This document shows positions 38,051 to 46,637 of a stretch of DNA of 54,273 nucleotides, one piece after another (the stretch's first letter is position 1; each line of letters begins with the position of its first letter). Made by a program: the position numbers and the translations under genes. The notes beneath the pieces were generated by a model. The model worked only from the letters and a program-made list of their open reading frames with translations. It was not told the origin of the DNA and searched no databases. This stretch comes from Roseibacillus sp. (GTDB lineage: Bacteria > Verrucomicrobiota > Verrucomicrobiia > Verrucomicrobiales > Akkermansiaceae), in contig JAQWTV010000113.1 in assembly GCA_029242545.1 (NCBI GenBank), positions 1 to 54,273 of the forward strand. Reading direction: 5' to 3'.

Positions 38051-41000
38051 TTACCCCTTCTTGGAAGCAAGGAATGCAATGAGGGAGGCAAACTCTTCAA
38101 TACTGAGCGAGTCCGCCAAGCCAGCAGGCATCATGGAAACCTCCATCTTTGTCTGCTCCTTGATATTGTTCGTCCTGATACGGGAAGCCCTCCCAGTGAT
38201 ATCCCTGATCTCGATGGATTCCGCACTTTGCGCTGTCACGAACCCGACATAGGCCTGCCCATCATTCGTAGTCACCTGCACGGTGGCAAATCCCTGTGAA
38301 ATGGAGGCATTAGGCTTAAGTATTGATTCCGCAATCTGCTCTGGGGAGAGCACTGCTCCAACCTGACCCATGAAGGGCCCTTTTAAGGACTCTCCTTTTT
38401 TAGTGGTATGACAGACCATACATCCTTGGCGGGCAAAAACCTCTTCTCCCTTCTGCCTATCCCCTTTGGCCTTTTTCAAAATCAGCAAAACGTCTTCGAT
38501 CGACATTTTACCGATCTGGCCTTTTTTAGCCGCAATACTCGCCAGATCAACGGTAGGATCCGCCGGTTTTATCGGAATCTTCACCGCTACCGTGTCGTTG
38601 ATATCCTTGAAGCCGACCCGGTGCCTCGCTACTTCCTGCACAATCACGCTACGCAGCGCGAGATCCGCGCTACGAAACGCCGTCTGAATAAAGGCTTCGA
38701 TCTTCTCTGACTCTTCCCATTTGGCATATTTGTAATAGGGCCCGTGCGTATCCGGCCGGGTCCCCCACCACCAGGACCCATCATACGGAAGCTCCTTATG
38801 ATATAGTCGGAGCAGGGCTGTCAGAATCCCTTCTCGAGCCCCGTTCGTCGAGGCACCACTGTAACGATCCATCAACCCCTGGACGACGCCGGGGTCGTGC
38901 ATCAAACGCAGTGCCCACAACGCTCCACCCGACAGATCAGTATTGACCGCCTCAAGACAAGCCTCACGCGCCCGCAGATCCACCAGCGCCTTAACCGCGA
39001 CGTGAGACAGAAGCACATGCGGATTGGGGGAGGCGTGATCTCCTTCCTTTGCCCCACCACTCATCACTCCCGTTGGCCGTGCACTGTGGACGACGAACTG
39101 CACGCTTCCTCCTCGCGAAGTCGAGGCGAGCCCACCCGTCGCCTGGAAACGAACCGCTCCGGATGGCACGTCGTAAACGATCAGGGAATCCGCATGAGTT
39201 CCCAGCCCCATGGGAGATTTTTTCCCCTTACTTGTTCTGAGCTCTGCTCCGGTTGCACTTGATCCAAATCCAATTTTTCCCCACCCGCTCTTCGCAGACT
39301 TCCATTTCAGAGACTTCAAGGGCGCTTTCTTCCCACTCTTATTGAGGAAAACGGGGTCAAACCATGCCGCATGATCATTCCCACTCCCATTTCCACCATC
39401 CGCGACCATCAGATAGATTTCCTTAAATTTCGAAACATCGATATCGATGACAACGGCCTCCTTCGGCCCAATCACTCCGCTGCGGAAAGCCGGAGGGCCG
39501 GGAACCTCCTCGGTGTCAGCCTTCTTTTCTCCTGTTCTGGTTACAGCAAGTAAATCCTTCGCGGCAGACCTATCCCCCAGCCGCCCCAGACTAACTGCGG
39601 CAACCAGCTGCACCCTTGGGTTTGCATCGCCCAAGGCCACGACGAAGGGATCTTTCTTTAGCCCCTCTAGCTCGGTCTTGCGATCCGTAAGCGCCCTCAG
39701 AGCCCACTCCTTTACCACCGGATCGGATGCTAATTTGACCAATCCCGGCGTGGCACGCTCTTTCATCATTTGCTTGTAAGTGAAAATAGCTGCGACCCGG
39801 GATTCCAGAGATGCATCCCGGTCAGCCGCCACCTCGGCTACTGCACTTGCAACAGCAGGTCGCCCGAGCAGCTCCTGCGATGCTGCCATTCGTCCAGTAG
39901 CACTTTTAGAGCGCAATAACCGCAAAAGAGACTGGCTCTCCATTTTGGACGGGTTCGGGAACGGGCTGAATTCCCACCCCTTCGGGACGTAGCGGTCCAC
40001 ATAACCCCGCTTGGGATTACCTGAGTAACCCGCACCATCCCACGCCGCTCCATAAAGACGCCCAGATCCATCGATGTCGATATCTGCTACCTGTGCAAGA
40101 CGGATGAAATTTTCAGGCTCCTGGGTAAAGCTTGCTCCATCGGGCGTTACCCGATGAATGATCATCTGGCTTCGACCCCAATCGCACATCACCGGCACAT
40201 TGTTATACCGGTCAGGCCAGGTTGGCTCCTGAAGGAAGAGAGCGCCCGTACCGGAGCCTCCGCCCAGATCCGCAAGGGCGGGAATGATCTCACTGGTGAA
40301 ATTCTTGAACAGCATCGGATAGCCGTACTGACCCGACTGAATGTGATGAATAAAACGAATATTCCAGCCGCCACCATCATTGGTGTTTCCCCTCGTGAAC
40401 ATATTCATAAGGGGGTCTATCGCTACATCGTAGATATTACGTAGCCCGTGGGTGTAGACTTCCATCTCACTACCATCAGGCCGCACACGGATCACCCCCC
40501 CTCCTAGCACTGTGAGCTCCGTTCCGTCTGTTCCCTTGGCGCCTACAATACCAAAATCTCCGACCGCGATGTAAATCCAACCGTCAATCCCAAGCCGAAT
40601 GCCATTGGTCGTATGGTCCGCTCCTCTCGCCCTGTTATGTTTCGGAGGACTGACATCGGAAACGAGGATTTTGCCATTCCCGTCGGCAATGCCATCCCCA
40701 TCCTTGTCCTCAAACACAGAGAGGTGCATCGCCTCTAACTTCCCACTACTCGCCGGAATAACAGTGTGTAGAACATAGAGTTTATTGCCGATTGAGATCA
40801 AACCCCGTGGATTATCCACCTTGGCAAAAGTCGTAACAACCTCAGGCTTGCCGTCTCCATCGGCATCGACGAGACGGACAATCTTTCCTTTTCCCGGACC
40901 CTTGCCGAGAGACCCCAGCATATCTACCCCGACAAAAACCTCTCCAGTAGGAGCAGCACAGATACAGGCTGGACACGGCGTGAGATCCGGACCGGAAAAT

Positions 41001-41104
41001 CGAACCGACGACAGCTCATCGGGAATCTGCGCCGCAAGACGAAGACTAATGAGAGCTCCGCACCCGAGCGCGATCTTGAAGAAATGGAATAAGGAATAAT
41101 GCAT
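38051..41104 (-). CDS. PVC-type cytochrome c / beta-propeller protein with HEAT-like repeats and inserted NPCBM-like domain
   Basis: Large exported protein typical of Planctomycetes and Verrucomicrobia. 1017 residues: signal peptide (1-25), a glucose/sorbosone dehydrogenase-like propeller at about 30-400 (VRLVDADGDGKPEVVTTFA, HTTNGIRLGIDGWIYIAVGDFG), HEAT-like helices, a jelly-roll NPCBM-like insertion at about 530-690 with LMVADGGNGSGNDHAAWFDPVF, more helices, and a C-terminal cytochrome c with CMVCH (895-899) and a likely distal Met in SMMPAG (991-992). One haem can be expected. The substrate is unknown; similar proteins are thought to oxidise sugars. Two ThuA genes follow upstream on the same strand. 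Confidence 0.87.
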   Translation of the reverse strand: MHYSLFHFFKIALGCGALISLRLAAQIPDELSSVRFSGPDLTPCPACICAAPTGEVFVGVDMLGSLGKGPGKGKIVRLVDADGDGKPEVVTTFAKVDNPRGLISIGNKLYVLHTVIPASSGKLEAMHLSVFEDKDGDGIADGNGKILVSDVSPPKHNRARGADHTTNGIRLGIDGWIYIAVGDFGIVGAKGTDGTELTVLGGGVIRVRPDGSEMEVYTHGLRNIYDVAIDPLMNMFTRGNTNDGGGWNIRFIHHIQSGQYGYPMLFKNFTSEIIPALADLGGGSGTGALFLQEPTWPDRYNNVPVMCDWGRSQMIIHRVTPDGASFTQEPENFIRLAQVADIDIDGSGRLYGAAWDGAGYSGNPKRGYVDRYVPKGWEFSPFPNPSKMESQSLLRLLRSKSATGRMAASQELLGRPAVASAVAEVAADRDASLESRVAAIFTYKQMMKERATPGLVKLASDPVVKEWALRALTDRKTELEGLKKDPFVVALGDANPRVQLVAAVSLGRLGDRSAAKDLLAVTRTGEKKADTEEVPGPPAFRSGVIGPKEAVVIDIDVSKFKEIYLMVADGGNGSGNDHAAWFDPVFLNKSGKKAPLKSLKWKSAKSGWGKIGFGSSATGAELRTSKGKKSPMGLGTHADSLIVYDVPSGAVRFQATGGLASTSRGGSVQFVVHSARPTGVMSGGAKEGDHASPNPHVLLSHVAVKALVDLRAREACLEAVNTDLSGGALWALRLMHDPGVVQGLMDRYSGASTNGAREGILTALLRLYHKELPYDGSWWWGTRPDTHGPYYKYAKWEESEKIEAFIQTAFRSADLALRSVIVQEVARHRVGFKDINDTVAVKIPIKPADPTVDLASIAAKKGQIGKMSIEDVLLILKKAKGDRQKGEEVFARQGCMVCHTTKKGESLKGPFMGQVGAVLSPEQIAESILKPNASISQGFATVQVTTNDGQAYVGFVTAQSAESIEIRDITGRASRIRTNNIKEQTKMEVSMMPAGLADSLSIEEFASLIAFLASKKG

Positions 41105-41206
41105 GATGGGTTAGCATGATTAGAGGAGAGAATGGACGGTCAACTTATATGAATCTCACCGGAAACTACGACTTTGGCAAATCACTTGAAATACGCTGAA
41201 GGCACC

Positions 41207-41995
41207 TCACTTCAATTGCCCTACGGCCCACAAAAGACCCCGGGCTACCAAGTCCAGGTAGACTTCCTCCTGCATCGTTTCGTTATGGTGCCCCAAAGTC
41301 GTGCCAAACACCTTGCCTTTCCCATACTCGTTAAGCCAGACGCAGTCGTGAAATGCTTTCCCTCCATCTATACTTCCTTTCGCCAGTATCGTGGCAGTCG
41401 GCCATACTTTCTTAATATGATAAAGCTCCCCCTTGGGAGTTTTCCATTTCGCAGGAAAACCCTTCATCACCGGATGATCTGCAGCAAGGTTTGTCACTTC
41501 AATGGGGGCGTGCCTCCCATGACGCGGTGAAGTCACTCCTAGGAGAGCTGGCCAATGCTTAGTCTCACCCGGAATCTTCCAGTGGTAGGAGTGCATCGAG
41601 CAATGGATCACGACTGCTGCCTTACCATCGTGATGAACCTTCCCAAGGCCCTCTACGAATTTACCATCAGTTTCATGAGCGTGGCACAGATTATAGACAA
41701 TAACGTCGTAATCATCAGCCCAACCCTCCTCGCTGAGTTTCTCCTTGGTCTGCTTCGCATCTCCCATGAAGACATCCCATTCGACCTTTGCTCTTTTGCT
41801 GATTCCCTCCGTGAGAATCTTCTTCTGAGTCTTGTAGTCGTGATAGCCTCCCCCGGTAACCAGAAGAGCCCTAACCGCTTTGATCTTTGTTTCCTCCTGA
41901 TCCTTCGCCGCAATCCCAACTCCTCCCACGGCAAAAAGGATGCCAAGAATGAGCAGCGGAGCGAGAAGGACGAAGGTTCTCAGGGTTGATTTCAT
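41207..41995 (-). CDS. Exported ThuA-domain protein
   Basis: Class I glutamine-amidotransferase-like fold, of the ThuA (trehalose utilisation) family. 262 residues with a signal peptide or N-terminal anchor (about 1-29), VRALLVTGGGYHDYKTQ, an IVYNLCHAHE segment, AVVIHCSMHSYHW, and GKGKVFGTTLGHHNETM. AGGGA lies 6 bases before the ATG. The family's activity is not established; neighbours are a cytochrome c propeller protein and a second ThuA gene on the same strand. Separated from the second by 168 bases. Confidence 0.88.
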   Translation of the reverse strand: MKSTLRTFVLLAPLLILGILFAVGGVGIAAKDQEETKIKAVRALLVTGGGYHDYKTQKKILTEGISKRAKVEWDVFMGDAKQTKEKLSEEGWADDYDVIVYNLCHAHETDGKFVEGLGKVHHDGKAAVVIHCSMHSYHWKIPGETKHWPALLGVTSPRHGRHAPIEVTNLAADHPVMKGFPAKWKTPKGELYHIKKVWPTATILAKGSIDGGKAFHDCVWLNEYGKGKVFGTTLGHHNETMQEEVYLDLVARGLLWAVGQLK

Positions 41996-42163
41996 ACTAA
42001 GTCCCTAGTGCTTGCCACGCACACAGGCAAGCCCCTTCATGGACAAGGCCTTCAATGAAGCCCCCACCAGGAACCTTCACCCCTTCATGTCATCCCACAC
42101 AAGGACGCGGCTGATGCTCTGGGTCGAGTCAATCGTTTGTGCAGGCCGACGGCTTGAGCAAGT

Positions 42164-43027
42164 CTACTTGGCCTGGCTAACTGGGTTCTTGGCAGAGGGA
42201 ACCCCCTTCTTAGGCACCTCGACGCCCGTTGTCCAAGTAATAGCATTGAGAACCAGAGTACGCCAGTTGTCACTATCCCAGGTCGCGTGGTAGTGCCCAC
42301 CGGTCGTACCAAACCCTCTACCCTTTCCGCCAGGACGCTCATAGGCCCAGCCGATATGCTGGATCTTTCCTGCCGCCATCGACTTGCGCACATGAGGGTT
42401 ATTGGAATGCGGACCATCGGGACGATTCATGGTCGCCTTGGGAGGATGAGCGGAGAGAATCGGGGTAACACCCTTCATCTCAGGAGCAAACCGCATATGA
42501 TAATACCATTCATCGTTCTGGACGAAAGGGGTGCACCCACGGGTGATAGGATGCTCGGGAAGTTTTTCAATGGTGGCGACCCAGTGGGGATTGACCGACC
42601 AGTGTGTTTCAAAATAACCACCCATTCCCTTGAGCATGATATCGCCTGCTTTCCCCTTGGGAACTTCTACCCCATAATGCAGACAAACTAGACCAATCCC
42701 ACTATCAACGAGCTCTTCAAAACGCTCAAGATTCTTCATCACAAGATGACCTCCCCCGCCGTTGCAGAAAATGACAACGCAGTCTGCGCCATCGAAAGCT
42801 CCAGCCTCCTTCGGCCAACCCTTAAATTGGGCCGTCTCAAAACCCAGACCACTGGCCTCTAAAGCCGCGGCGAGAACCGCATTCCCCTGCACGTGGTTAT
42901 GAGTCTTACTGTTTTTTCCTCCATCCGCGAGAAACACGACCTTCTTTTTTTCTGCCACGGCCGCACCGGAGAAAGAAAGAGCAACCAGAGAAATCACGAC
43001 AAGCAACTTGCAATTGGAACGTTTCAT
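42164..43027 (-). CDS. Second exported ThuA-domain protein
   Basis: 287 residues from ATG 43027, with a signal peptide (about 1-25) and the ThuA pattern: KKVVFLADGGKNSKTHNH, DCVVIFCNGGGGHLVMK, GIGLVCLHYGVEVPKG, and GRGFGTTGGHYHATW. It belongs to the same family as the preceding ThuA gene but is only distantly like it, so this is not a recent duplication. It diverges from the esterase gene (143 bases). The upstream TTG at 43036 is an unlikely start. Confidence 0.88.
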   Translation of the reverse strand: MKRSNCKLLVVISLVALSFSGAAVAEKKKVVFLADGGKNSKTHNHVQGNAVLAAALEASGLGFETAQFKGWPKEAGAFDGADCVVIFCNGGGGHLVMKNLERFEELVDSGIGLVCLHYGVEVPKGKAGDIMLKGMGGYFETHWSVNPHWVATIEKLPEHPITRGCTPFVQNDEWYYHMRFAPEMKGVTPILSAHPPKATMNRPDGPHSNNPHVRKSMAAGKIQHIGWAYERPGGKGRGFGTTGGHYHATWDSDNWRTLVLNAITWTTGVEVPKKGVPSAKNPVSQAK

Positions 43028-43170
43028 GGCCGTCAATAATCACTAAAGGCTCCGTTATTGACAAGTTGAATACTACAGGCCCCTCGAAGGCCTCATCCTT
43101 CGACGGATCTAATTCTCAAACTTGCCCGTTGCCCCGAAGACTGTTTGCAGTTGAAGTGAAGACTGCCAGT

Positions 43171-45213
43171 ATGAAAGCCATTTCTCTGACCCTTGCCATT
43201 TGCTGCTGCACGACGGCCTTATCCGCGCCTCGCGCCCTGCCCGAAGGGAGCCTTCCGATCGACAAACGCCTCGAACCTCTCAAGGATCTGAATGGCTATT
43301 TTCCCTTTCAACCTCCTAAATCACGAAAGGACTGGACCGAGCAGTCCGCAAGGATCCGGCATGACCTGAAGGTCGCAGTTGGGCTCTTCCCCGAACCGGT
43401 CCGACATCCCCTGAACACTGTCATCCATGGTCTAATTGACGGCGGAGACTTTACTGCCGAAAAGGTCTACTTCGAAACCCGTCCCGGCTTTCTCCTGACC
43501 GGAACACTTTATCGGCCCAAGAACATCACGGGGAAAGTCCCGGGAGTCCTCTGTCCTCACGGACACTGGAATGAAGCCCGGTTTTATGACTGCGGAGAAA
43601 CAAAAGCGGCCGAGCTGATTAAGGAGGGTGCAGAAAAGAACATCGAAAGCGCGCGCAACCATATCCAATCCCGGTGCATCGGCCTTGCCCGACTCGGATG
43701 CACTGTTCTCCAGTATGACATGATTGGATACTGTGACAATGACCAGATCTCTTACGAAGTGGCCCACCGCTTTTCCAAGCAGCGCCCGGAAATGATCTCT
43801 GAAAAGAACTGGGGACTCTACAGCCCTCAGGCTGAATCTCACCTGCAGAGCATCATGATGCTTCAGACATGGAACTCCATACGTGCCATCGACTTCCTCC
43901 AAAGCCTGCCAGAGGTCGACGCCGGGCGCATCGCTGTAACTGGCGCCAGCGGAGGTGGCACTCAGACCTTTGCCCTCTCAGCACTCGACCCCCGTATCAC
44001 CGTGTCAATGCCCGCCGTCATGGTTGGCACTGCCATGCAGGGAGGGTGCACCTGCGAAAACGCCTCTCTGATGCGCGTCAACGAAGGCAACGTGGCCTTC
44101 GCAGCTCTCTTTGCACCTCGGCCATTGGGGCTTACTACCGCTAACGACTGGACCCGGGAGATGGCTACCAAAGGATTTCCGGAAATCATCAAAACCTATG
44201 AGACCCTCGGAGCCTCCAGCATGGCAACCCTGCATGACCGAACGGAATTCGACCATAACTACAATCTTCACTCCCGACAGGCCATGTATAAATGGTTCAA
44301 CAAACACCTGGCACTAGGAAGGGAGGACCCAGCCAACGAGCGCCCCCATAAGCGTTTGACCGAGAGGGATCTCACTGTCTTTGATAAGGATCACCCCAAA
44401 CCCGCAGGTGGTAAGGAATTCGAACGCAGGTTACTTGCAAGCCTCGCCAGCGAATCCACTGCAAAAATCACCACCAGTCCAGACCTTGTGCGCCGGGGGT
44501 GGAAATCTATCCTTGGAATAAGCTTACAGGATACCGGGGAAGTCGAATGGCAGTTGACCGGCAAGAAGGATAGAGGTTCCTACCTTGAAATGCCTGGCCT
44601 TCATAACAACCGAACCCACGGGCACCAAGTACCTGTAATCTGGCTCTACCCGAAAAACTGGAAAAACCACGCAGCCATCTTCCTGAGTCCCCAGGGAAAA
44701 TCCGGACTCTACGATAAACAGGGCGACCCTCGCCCGGAAGTCCGAGCCCTGCTTAGGGATGGAGTCTCGGTCTGTGGAATCGATCTGTTCCAGCAGGGCG
44801 AGTTCCTCAAGGAGGGGAAACCTTTCCTCGAAACCCGGCGCGTAAAAAATCCCCGGGAAGCGGCCTGCTACACCCTTGGTTACAACAGGCCGCTCTTCGC
44901 GCAAAGAGTAGCCGACATCCTCAGCACCATAAGAATGATTCAGACTGATCAGCACGGAGCTGAAAAGACCACTCTTGTCGGCTTGAAGGGGGCCGGCCAC
45001 TGGGCTGCCGCCGCCCAATTCCTCGCAGGCAAGGCCATTCACCGCTCAGCAATAGAGTCCTCCGGCTTTGAATTCATCAAGATCACCAACATCCGTCATC
45101 CCGACCTCATGCCGGGAGCATCAAAATACGGCGGAATGAAGGGACTACTTGGCCTGGCATCTCGGCGGGCTTGGAACGTTGACACCAATGGGCTCCCGGA
45201 CTGGCTCAAGTGA
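43171..45213 (+). CDS. Secreted two-domain alpha/beta hydrolase, acetylxylan-esterase-like
   Basis: Exported esterase, probably acting on carbohydrate esters. 680 residues from ATG 43171: signal peptide (1-19), hydrolase domain one (about 95-380) with VPGVLCPHGHW (oxyanion region), nucleophile S260 in GASGGG, a likely acid D326 in TANDWT and H362 in EFDHNYN. A second alpha/beta-hydrolase-like domain (about 465-680) has VPVIWLYPKNW and GIDLFQQGE, but its nucleophile elbow reads GLKGAGHW without Ser, so it appears inactive. The frame is open 35 codons upstream without a signal peptide. It diverges from ThuA and converges on the DUF1501 gene. Confidence 0.82.
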   Translation: MKAISLTLAICCCTTALSAPRALPEGSLPIDKRLEPLKDLNGYFPFQPPKSRKDWTEQSARIRHDLKVAVGLFPEPVRHPLNTVIHGLIDGGDFTAEKVYFETRPGFLLTGTLYRPKNITGKVPGVLCPHGHWNEARFYDCGETKAAELIKEGAEKNIESARNHIQSRCIGLARLGCTVLQYDMIGYCDNDQISYEVAHRFSKQRPEMISEKNWGLYSPQAESHLQSIMMLQTWNSIRAIDFLQSLPEVDAGRIAVTGASGGGTQTFALSALDPRITVSMPAVMVGTAMQGGCTCENASLMRVNEGNVAFAALFAPRPLGLTTANDWTREMATKGFPEIIKTYETLGASSMATLHDRTEFDHNYNLHSRQAMYKWFNKHLALGREDPANERPHKRLTERDLTVFDKDHPKPAGGKEFERRLLASLASESTAKITTSPDLVRRGWKSILGISLQDTGEVEWQLTGKKDRGSYLEMPGLHNNRTHGHQVPVIWLYPKNWKNHAAIFLSPQGKSGLYDKQGDPRPEVRALLRDGVSVCGIDLFQQGEFLKEGKPFLETRRVKNPREAACYTLGYNRPLFAQRVADILSTIRMIQTDQHGAEKTTLVGLKGAGHWAAAAQFLAGKAIHRSAIESSGFEFIKITNIRHPDLMPGASKYGGMKGLLGLASRRAWNVDTNGLPDWLK

Positions 45214-45229
45214 CCGACGCCCTGCCCCC

Positions 45230-46630
45230 TCAGGCAAGAACTTCGTGAATCACCTTTCCGAACACATCTGTCAGGCGCACATCCCGGCTGTTATGACGTA
45301 AATTCAATCTCTCATGGTCAAGTCCCAGCAGGTGCAAGATCGTAGCATGCACATCGTGGACATGAACGGGATTTTCCACGGCGTGCATGCCGAAGTCATC
45401 AGTAGCTCCCAGACTCGCCCCCCCTTTCACTCCTCCACCAGCCATCCAGAGGGTGAACCCCTTATGATGGTGGCCACGGCCCAACTGGGCCTCACGGTTC
45501 GCTTCTTCAAATGGGGTCCGTCCAAATTCCGTCGCCCAGACCACCAGGGTTTCCTCCAGCATACCTCGTGCTTTCAGGTCCAGAATCAGGGCGGCGATAC
45601 CCCGGTCAGTCCGTCCGGCGTTACTCCGGTGGTTCCCAACAAGCCCCCCCCGGTTTCCATGGGCATCCCACTTTCTCCCCTTGGCACCATCGAAAATCTC
45701 GACAAAGCGCACTCCGGATTCAACAAGACGTCGCGCAGTAAGGCAATGCCTTGAGAACTGATTACCGCCATACAGCGCATGCATTCCGGCAGACTCCCTC
45801 GTGAGGTCAAAAGCCCCTTCTGCAGATTGCTGCAGCTTCCACGCCATTTCTAACGCTTCGATTCGACCAGTTAATTCCGGTTGGGTCGGGTGACGATCCC
45901 GATGAAGTCGATTGAGCCGATTCAGCGCGGTAAGATGCTTCCTCTGGCGTTCAGGACTCACTCCCGGAGAAAGGTCTAGATATGGAAACGGAGGCCTTCC
46001 AGCTTCCACTCTTGCTACCGCCGCCTGGTGCCTCCCCGGAAGCATACCCTGCTGAAAAACCACATCTCCTGCAGTTGAAATTCCATCCTTCATCACAACG
46101 TAGGGTGGAAGATCCGGGCTCTCCGCGCCAAGACCATAGGTTACCCATGAACCCATACTCGGAAAGCCCGGGCGCGCATGCCCAGTATGCCAGATCGTCT
46201 CTCCCACCGAGTGAATCGCTGAATCAGTATGAACCGCCTTAAGGAAGGCAATCTCGTCAACAACCTCACCAAGGCGGGGATAGATCTCACTGAGCCAGGC
46301 ACCGGACTGGCCATGTTGCTTGAAGTCGAAGACCGGAGGAAGAATTTTGCATCCCTCAACTGTCTTTTCGGGATTGAAGCCTCGTAATTCCTCGGCGCTG
46401 AAGATTTCATCCGCACGCTTTCCCGTCCATTTTTTCAACTGCGGTTTATAGTCAAAGGTCTCCAGGTGGCTTGCCCCACCACACATGAAGAGCAGGATCA
46501 CGTTGCGCGCCCTGGGGCGATAGTGCGGGGCCATAGCGGGGAGGGCAGCCTGGCCTGACGAGGCAAGATGTGAAATCGCCGCAATACTCCCGAGGCTCAA
46601 ATGCCCCAGAAAATCACGCCGACTCGGCAT
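45230..46630 (-). CDS. DUF1501 protein, Tat-type signal
   Basis: Exported member of the DUF1501 family, alkaline phosphatase/sulfatase superfamily-like, of unknown reaction. 466 residues from ATG 46630: a twin-arginine-type start (PSRRDFLGHLSLGS, then an Ala-rich stretch), RNVILLFMCGGASHLETFDYKP, the GMHALYGGNQFSRHCLTARRLVESGVRFVEI block, WDAHGNRGG, and VVWATEFGRTPFEE. AGGG lies 5 bases before the chosen ATG. It begins 7 bases after the stop of the DUF1549/DUF1553 gene on the same strand; the two families are nearly always paired in PVC genomes. Confidence 0.88.
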   Translation of the reverse strand: MPSRRDFLGHLSLGSIAAISHLASSGQAALPAMAPHYRPRARNVILLFMCGGASHLETFDYKPQLKKWTGKRADEIFSAEELRGFNPEKTVEGCKILPPVFDFKQHGQSGAWLSEIYPRLGEVVDEIAFLKAVHTDSAIHSVGETIWHTGHARPGFPSMGSWVTYGLGAESPDLPPYVVMKDGISTAGDVVFQQGMLPGRHQAAVARVEAGRPPFPYLDLSPGVSPERQRKHLTALNRLNRLHRDRHPTQPELTGRIEALEMAWKLQQSAEGAFDLTRESAGMHALYGGNQFSRHCLTARRLVESGVRFVEIFDGAKGRKWDAHGNRGGLVGNHRSNAGRTDRGIAALILDLKARGMLEETLVVWATEFGRTPFEEANREAQLGRGHHHKGFTLWMAGGGVKGGASLGATDDFGMHAVENPVHVHDVHATILHLLGLDHERLNLRHNSRDVRLTDVFGKVIHEVLA

Positions 46631-46637
46631 CTGAACC

